Made by a program: the position numbers and the translations under genes. The notes under the pieces were generated by a model. The model searched no databases, was not told the origin of the DNA, and saw only the letters and a list, made by a program, of their open reading frames with translations. Shown here piece by piece: positions 5,739 through 9,722 of a stretch of DNA of 9,722 nt (position 1 is its first letter; the number at the start of each line of letters is the position of its first letter). This DNA comes from Chitinophagaceae bacterium (GTDB lineage Bacteria; Bacteroidota; Bacteroidia; Chitinophagales; Chitinophagaceae): the NCBI GenBank assembly GCA_026785745.1, contig JAJAZO010000239.1:1-9722 (forward strand), in the 5' to 3' direction.

Positions 5739-6914
5739 CAGAGCAGCACTTAACTTGATAGTTTGAGTCTGGTTCTCTCCGCTGATATTTACAGCTTGTT
5801 GCACCACTTGGCGGCCCATTACATCAGTTACCTGTACAGTATAGGCACCTGCTTGTAATTGGTTGAACTGGATAGCAAACTGGTTATTAACAACAGGGTT
5901 TGGATAGATATTTATTTTACCATCACCACTGTTCGTTTCGTTACGGCTAATCATTTCTATTGTACCTCCTTTGGCTTTTGCACCTGATACAAGCAGGTTG
6001 CTGTTCGCCATATCAGAAGTTTGCCATCCGGCACCAACAATAGTATAAGGAGCAGCGGTTAATGTTTTAGCATCAACAGTAAATAAAGAACCGCCTAATG
6101 TAGCACTGGCAACAACAATTTTATTATCATCATTAACAGCAGCAGCATTAACAGTGTAGCCAGTTGGTAAACCGGTAATAGTGCCAAGATGTGTTGCTAC
6201 TTTTGATTCAATATTTATTTTGAAAACATTGTTGCGGGCAGAAAGTACATAGAGATTGCCATTGTCATCAGCAATCATATCACCACCGTAACTACTGCAG
6301 GAACTGTGAATAGAAACGGTTTTATTGGCCTGATCATCAACTACAGAACCCAGATCTGTTATAGCTAATTTTTTACCAGTGCTGAACTGAATTAGTTGTC
6401 TGCCATCATTAGTCATAGCATATCCGTTGCCATCAGAAGCAATTACCATACGGGTAACGATGTTACCCTGGTCAGAAGATTTTTGTGGCTTACCGGTAAA
6501 CACCTGGTCAGTTACATAAAAAACTTTCATGGTCTTTAAGTCAATATACCGTAACTGATCAATCATCATTGGAGTGTAGTAAAGACGATTGTTCTTTTTG
6601 TCATACGCCATAGCAGCAACACCAGTTGCAAAAGCGGCGTTAGCGGCAGTGCCGTAAAGCTGGTCGGTTACCGGCTCGGTAAATTGTTTTTTTGAAGTGG
6701 CATCAAAAGCCATTGCTGTAGCATCATTTCCACTCAGCAATACCTGGCTGTATTCGCCGGTTTGCAGGTTTAGTTTCCGTAGAAAATTCCAGTTTGGACC
6801 TTGCTGTATATCTGTAACAGCGTAGGCAAAACGGTCAGCTTGTTGGGCATTTGAATGGGTAGTAAGTAAAACAGCTCCCAAAGCAAGGGAAACGAAGGGT
6901 AAACTTTTTCTCAT
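5721..6914 (-). CDS. Secreted beta-propeller-like protein with interrupted T9SS type A sorting domain
   Basis: The frame encodes 397 residues ending in ALQKGFI and TAG. Residues 1-23 are a signal peptide (cleavage near SNA/QQ). Residues about 28-320 look like repeated four-stranded propeller blades: FAYAVTD, MAYDKKNNRLYY, IDLKTMKVFYVTD, VIASDGNGYAMTNDGRQLIQFS, MIADDNGNLYVLSARNNVFKINIES, FTVDAKTLTA. I cannot name a ligand or enzyme activity. The T9SS type A sorting domain starts at about 334 (INIYPNP) and continues through AGAYTVQVTDVMGRQV, but stops before its last strands; these lie in the -1 frame down to 5662. The secreted product needs that tail for T9SS recognition (family knowledge), so as written the gene is either damaged, misread by one base in AAAAGGGG, or recoded. 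A near -7 box (TAATTTG, one base short) lies upstream. It is 175 bases downstream of the next gene, which has its own terminator. Confidence 0.85.
   Translation of the reverse strand: MRKSLPFVSLALGAVLLTTHSNAQQADRFAYAVTDIQQGPNWNFLRKLNLQTGEYSQVLLSGNDATAMAFDATSKKQFTEPVTDQLYGTAANAAFATGVAAMAYDKKNNRLYYTPMMIDQLRYIDLKTMKVFYVTDQVFTGKPQKSSDQGNIVTRMVIASDGNGYAMTNDGRQLIQFSTGKKLAITDLGSVVDDQANKTVSIHSSCSSYGGDMIADDNGNLYVLSARNNVFKINIESKVATHLGTITGLPTGYTVNAAAVNDDNKIVVASATLGGSLFTVDAKTLTAAPYTIVGAGWQTSDMANSNLLVSGAKAKGGTIEMISRNETNSGDGKINIYPNPVVNNQFAIQFNQLQAGAYTVQVTDVMGRQVVQQAVNISGENQTQTIKLSAALQKGFI
5730..5736 (-). promoter_or_regulatory. A-AAG-GGG heptamer at the frame change (possible -1 slippery site)
   Basis: In the zero frame the mRNA reads CAA AAG GGG TTT ATT TAG. 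The heptamer A AAG GGG fits X XXY YYZ, and a -1 slip would re-read AAA GGG and continue GTT TAT, restoring the sorting domain. No strong hairpin lies 5-9 bases downstream; the nearest is a weak CAGC/GCTG pair at 5691-5701. A one-base deletion in the run explains the data equally well. Confidence 0.4.
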
Positions 6915-7031
6915 AATCGGGTTTTTTATTTTAAATGTTCTTTAAAAACAGTTTCAAATTACGACTATTTGATAAGAGAGAAAAGAAATTTTTATGAAAG
7001 GCAGAATGATGCAGAATTATTAGCCAAATAG

Positions 7032-7065
7032 AAAAAACCCTCTCCGTTTTTGGCAGGAGAGGGTT
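7032..7065 (-). terminator. Rho-independent terminator of the 749-aa T9SS protein gene
   Basis: On the minus strand AACCCTCTCC (7065-7056) pairs perfectly with GGAGAGGGTT (7045-7036) around a 10-nt loop. A run of six U (A-run 7032-7037 on the plus strand) overlaps the stem base and follows it. It lies about 24 bases past the stop at 7090-7092. Confidence 0.88.
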
Positions 7066-7089
7066 AGGGTTAATTCCTATAGATTATCT

Positions 7090-9339
7090 TTAATTGACAA
7101 CAACCTTCTCAACAGTCTGTTCCCCGGTTTCACGGTTTACAACACGAAGGCTGTATATACCTGATGCCAGGTTATCAATCTGAATACTATTATTGGTGAC
7201 TGCTTTCCATTGTTTTATAATACGACCGCTTATATCATTAAGCGATACATCATAAATATTATTCCTGCTATTATCAAGTATTACATTAACTTTTCCATTA
7301 CTTGGATTAGGATACACCAGAACTTTACCGGTTTTTTGACCCTCACCCCGTACAACTCTTATTTCGCTTATTTTAGAATGATTATCAAAATCAATCTGCT
7401 TCAGTCTGTACTGTGAAACACCTTTGAAAATATTGAAATCAGCATAAGTATAAGTCAACTCGCCAGTGTTATTTCCTCCCTGGGCCTGACTATTTACAAA
7501 ACCAATTGTTTCCCAGCTGCCATTTCCCAACATCCGCTCAATACCGAATCCTTTGTTGTTTTGCTCTGTTGTAGTTGTCCATTTCAGGTTTACTACCGAA
7601 TTGTTACGGGCTGCTGAGAATGTCATATAAGATACGGCCAACGGAGGAGTACAGGAAGCTGCAACATATTTAGGCTGAAAGCAGCCCAGTCTGGACCTTA
7701 TAGCAACAATATAGTTTTTAAGTATAGTAGAATTTGGAGCTGTAATAACAGAGATACCACCCTGGTATGTATTGGGAGCTGTCATGGTAACTACATTACC
7801 CAATTGAGGATCCCCGGCATTGTAACCAGCCGGAGCCAAATCTTCATACATAGTAAACGTAAGCGGGTATGCGGCAGCAGGGCCGGAATTTGAACCTGCA
7901 TTGACAATTATTGGACTGGGGTTGAAACCACAATTGATTACTGCTGAAGATTGCAATGAACCCTGTGGGTTTGTAGGCGTTAAGAATGCATTCATATACA
8001 TTCTTTGGCCATTAATATCATAATCTGCTGTACCATCATAGGAATGGCTTCCAAGATAAAAAACCAACCCACCTAACTGCGATGAGGGGACTAGTTTAGA
8101 TACGCTGGCATTTGTGTAATTACGTCCTGCATCAGTGCCTGAAATATAATAGTGAAAATTATTGGTTGGGGCATTGCCTGGGGCTTGTGGTATTACCCAG
8201 GTTTTTAAACTTCCGCCCTGATCACCCATACCAAAATAACCGTTAATCTGGAAATAGCTTAAGTCCGTGTTGGTATAGTTAAAAATTGCAGGGCTGCCAT
8301 TTTCATTTGCATTATCAAAACCGTTGGTTGACTGGAATCTTGCCAAAGCACTTAGCTCGTATGTTCTTACGGCAGCACACTCTGCCAGAAAATTGCCTCC
8401 GAAACGGACAAAATCGGCAATTGTCTGAATCACATTATCCGGTGCACTTGTATTATGTGGCTCTGTAGCGAAAGTGTAACAACCGGTAATAAGGCCTGGA
8501 AACAAATCAATGCTATAATTGCTCGCAGGGACACCGGCATTTATCATATATGATTCATGAATAGCGGCATTGCCTCCATCATCCAGTATTGCTGCCTTCG
8601 GTCTCCAAACCACTCCGTTGACGGAATAACTATAGCGTACATCCACCGATACCATAGCAGTTGTTTTGTACATTTTAACATCGTTTGCTGAAGCAGCTCC
8701 GTTAAATGCCTGTACAATAGCTGCCACACCAGCCGTGTCTTGCTGGAAAATAACAAACGGGCCGGCTGCAAAATTAAAATTGGCAGCGGTACCTGAAGAG
8801 GGCTTTACCTGTATCGCATTTACACTAAAATCGGTGGCATCTTTTACTTTTCCGGGTTTGATGACCCATTTTAGTTTTATATTATTATTCAATAATGTAA
8901 CAAGCAAGCCATAAGCTCTGAGATTAAAATTGGCACCAGAATATACAATGTTGCCAAAATCAAGGGCTTTATTGTTCTGTGTACTGGTTGGTGCAGCACT
9001 AAGTGTAACTGTGGTAGCCGTTACGGCTGTTACCGTGGCTCCGGCTGGAATGGTTGCCTGGCCTGTTACCTGCATACCCACTAAAATTCCGGTGGTATTG
9101 GTAACGGAAGTAATAACTGGATTTCCGCTTATGTAATTAAAAGACCGATTGTTTACTACAACGTTAAAAGTGCCTGCACCGGAGCCCTGGTTTTGATTGT
9201 CCATGGCAATTACATAACTACCAGTGGGAAGGGTTTGCAGGTTATAAGTGCCGCCAGGTCCCGAAAGGTCGGGGTATTGGGCAAACACGGACATTCCTGT
9301 TAATGTCATTGCGATTAGGAAAAGTAGATTCTTTTTCAT
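7090..9339 (-). CDS. Large secreted multidomain protein with T9SS type A sorting domain and ThuA/GATase1-like core
   Basis: A 749-residue protein with a signal peptide at 1-20 (VFA/QYPD). Residues 21-60 and 134-180 look like one N-terminal domain (GSYVIAMDNQNQ, then FNLRAYGLLVTLLNNNIKLKWVIK) split by a Thr/Val-rich module at about 71-125 (GILVGMQVTGQATIPAGATVTAV). Residues about 245-455 read like a Rossmann-type GATase1/ThuA fold: WRPKAAILDDGGN, a helix, LFPGLITGCYTF, ADFVRFGGNFLAECAAVRTYE with Cys321 in a possible nucleophile elbow, and GGLVFYLGSHSYDG with His432. Residues 570-665 form an Fn3-like domain (VNLKWTTTTEQNNKGFGIERM, YRLKQIDFDN) common before sorting domains. Residues 672-749 are an intact type A sorting domain (VYPNPSNGK, SGRIIKQ, LASGIYSLRVV, KVVVN). 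The protein should pass the inner membrane by Sec and the outer by T9SS, ending at the surface or outside. The enzymatic role of the core is inference; it could be only structural. Confidence 0.9.
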   Translation of the reverse strand: MKKNLLFLIAMTLTGMSVFAQYPDLSGPGGTYNLQTLPTGSYVIAMDNQNQGSGAGTFNVVVNNRSFNYISGNPVITSVTNTTGILVGMQVTGQATIPAGATVTAVTATTVTLSAAPTSTQNNKALDFGNIVYSGANFNLRAYGLLVTLLNNNIKLKWVIKPGKVKDATDFSVNAIQVKPSSGTAANFNFAAGPFVIFQQDTAGVAAIVQAFNGAASANDVKMYKTTAMVSVDVRYSYSVNGVVWRPKAAILDDGGNAAIHESYMINAGVPASNYSIDLFPGLITGCYTFATEPHNTSAPDNVIQTIADFVRFGGNFLAECAAVRTYELSALARFQSTNGFDNANENGSPAIFNYTNTDLSYFQINGYFGMGDQGGSLKTWVIPQAPGNAPTNNFHYYISGTDAGRNYTNASVSKLVPSSQLGGLVFYLGSHSYDGTADYDINGQRMYMNAFLTPTNPQGSLQSSAVINCGFNPSPIIVNAGSNSGPAAAYPLTFTMYEDLAPAGYNAGDPQLGNVVTMTAPNTYQGGISVITAPNSTILKNYIVAIRSRLGCFQPKYVAASCTPPLAVSYMTFSAARNNSVVNLKWTTTTEQNNKGFGIERMLGNGSWETIGFVNSQAQGGNNTGELTYTYADFNIFKGVSQYRLKQIDFDNHSKISEIRVVRGEGQKTGKVLVYPNPSNGKVNVILDNSRNNIYDVSLNDISGRIIKQWKAVTNNSIQIDNLASGIYSLRVVNRETGEQTVEKVVVN

Positions 9340-9373
9340 GCTCTCAAGGGTTTATATTAAAAAATAAAAAGGT

Positions 9374-9408
9374 CAATACTATGTATTGCCGAAACGGATT
9401 AAATCAAA
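9374..9408 (-). promoter_or_regulatory. Weak candidate promoter of the 749-aa T9SS protein gene
   Basis: On the minus strand TAGTATTG (9381-9374) matches TAnnTTTG at all but one fixed position. A TTTG (9408-9405) stands 23 bases upstream, slightly wider than usual. The -7 box is about 35 bases before the ATG at 9339. Confidence 0.35.
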
Positions 9409-9686
9409 CTGGTTTTGTATAGGATTGAACCCAATAAGTTCAAAAAATAATTTGAAGGAAATATAGGTTTTACAGAAGAAGGTTGGATGCGTACATTTAA
9501 ACGCTGATTAATGAAAGGTCTTTAGTAGGTACAGATTTTCGAGTAGGGATAACAAAGCTATAAAATGAAATCAGAACTTGCAAGCGATAGGATTTTTTTT
9601 TTAGAATTAATTCTACAAATCCGGAAAGTCTGAGAAAACTTTTATGTAACGGCTTTGTTTTGAAGAGATTAATTATTTCCAGAAAA
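9409..9686. other. Intergenic region, no gene seen
   Basis: AT-rich, with stop codons in all frames at short intervals. The only mark is a run of ten T at 9593-9602. No terminator, inverted repeat or RNA gene was recognised. Confidence 0.6.
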
Positions 9687-9722
9687 CTATTTCTTCACCT
9701 GTTTCCAGTTAAGGTATTGAAA
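9687..9722 (-). CDS. Possible C-terminal end of a minus-strand gene running off the window
   Basis: One minus-strand frame from the window edge reads FQYLNWKQVKK and then TAG (9689-9687). The composition suits a protein C-terminus, and the orientation matches the two genes before it, but eleven codons cannot be assigned to a family. The other two minus frames stop earlier. Confidence 0.3.
   Translation of the reverse strand, partial: FQYLNWKQVKK

Noticed and set aside
7059..7072. Telomere-like AGGGTTAGGGTT
   Set aside because: Only two units, and it overlaps the arm of a rho-independent terminator.
8286..9136. Several 60-82 residue open frames inside the 749-aa T9SS gene
   Set aside because: The main frame is continuous with signal peptide, domains and sorting tail; these are antisense or offset shadows.
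9565..9633. 22-codon plus-strand open frame starting MKSELASD
   Set aside because: Too short, runs through a ten-T homopolymer, and has no supporting promoter or family resemblance.

Overview
The window looks like chromosomal DNA of a Bacteroidota bacterium, most likely class Chitinophagia (Chitinophagaceae-like). Reasons: an S46 dipeptidyl-peptidase of the DPP7 type, two proteins with type IX secretion (T9SS) C-terminal sorting domains, a GH18 lipoprotein with an Fn3-like front domain, an Obg whose G4 motif is SKSD, a DUF6970-like small Cys-rich protein, and at least one promoter of the Bacteroidota TTTG...TAnnTTTG type. The taxon is inferred from protein style; no marker RNA gene is present.

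Layout, left to right. The left edge (1-91) holds no gene I can support. A terminator at 92-136 closes a minus-strand DPP7-type peptidase (151-2331), which has a clear promoter at 2351-2382. Between this gene and a divergent plus-strand chitinase-like lipoprotein gene (2695-4053) lies a 255-bp non-coding element (2388-2642). It has about 23-bp terminal inverted repeats, nested hairpins and an 8-bp flanking direct repeat, so it looks like a MITE. The GH18 gene meets obgE (minus, 4055-5056) stop to stop with one base between them. obgE has no ATG or GTG start and probably begins with TTG. Divergent from obgE is a small DUF6970-like gene (5228-5608), whose stop overlaps a perfect 14-bp bidirectional terminator. 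Next come two minus-strand genes for secreted T9SS substrates: a beta-propeller-like protein (5721-6914) and a 749-residue multidomain protein (7090-9339) with its own terminator. The last 383 bases hold a weak promoter candidate and possibly the last codons of another minus-strand gene.

How the genes fit together. Apart from the housekeeping GTPase, the products are exported: a periplasmic dipeptidase, a surface or periplasmic chitinase-like lipoprotein, a small secreted or lipoprotein-like Cys-rich protein, and two proteins built for export through the T9SS. This suits a polymer-degrading Bacteroidota. The genes alternate in strand and most have their own terminators, so I see no multigene operon or shared pathway.

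Most unusual points: (1) the propeller protein's sorting domain is cut by a stop, but a perfect continuation lies in the -1 frame, entered at an A-AAG-GGG heptamer; this is either a one-base loss in a homopolymer or a recoding site. (2) The MITE-like element lies between two divergent genes and abuts the peptidase promoter. (3) The 749-residue protein appears to carry a ThuA/GATase1-like core with a possible nucleophile-elbow Cys. I saw no CRISPR array, tRNA, rRNA or complete insertion sequence.
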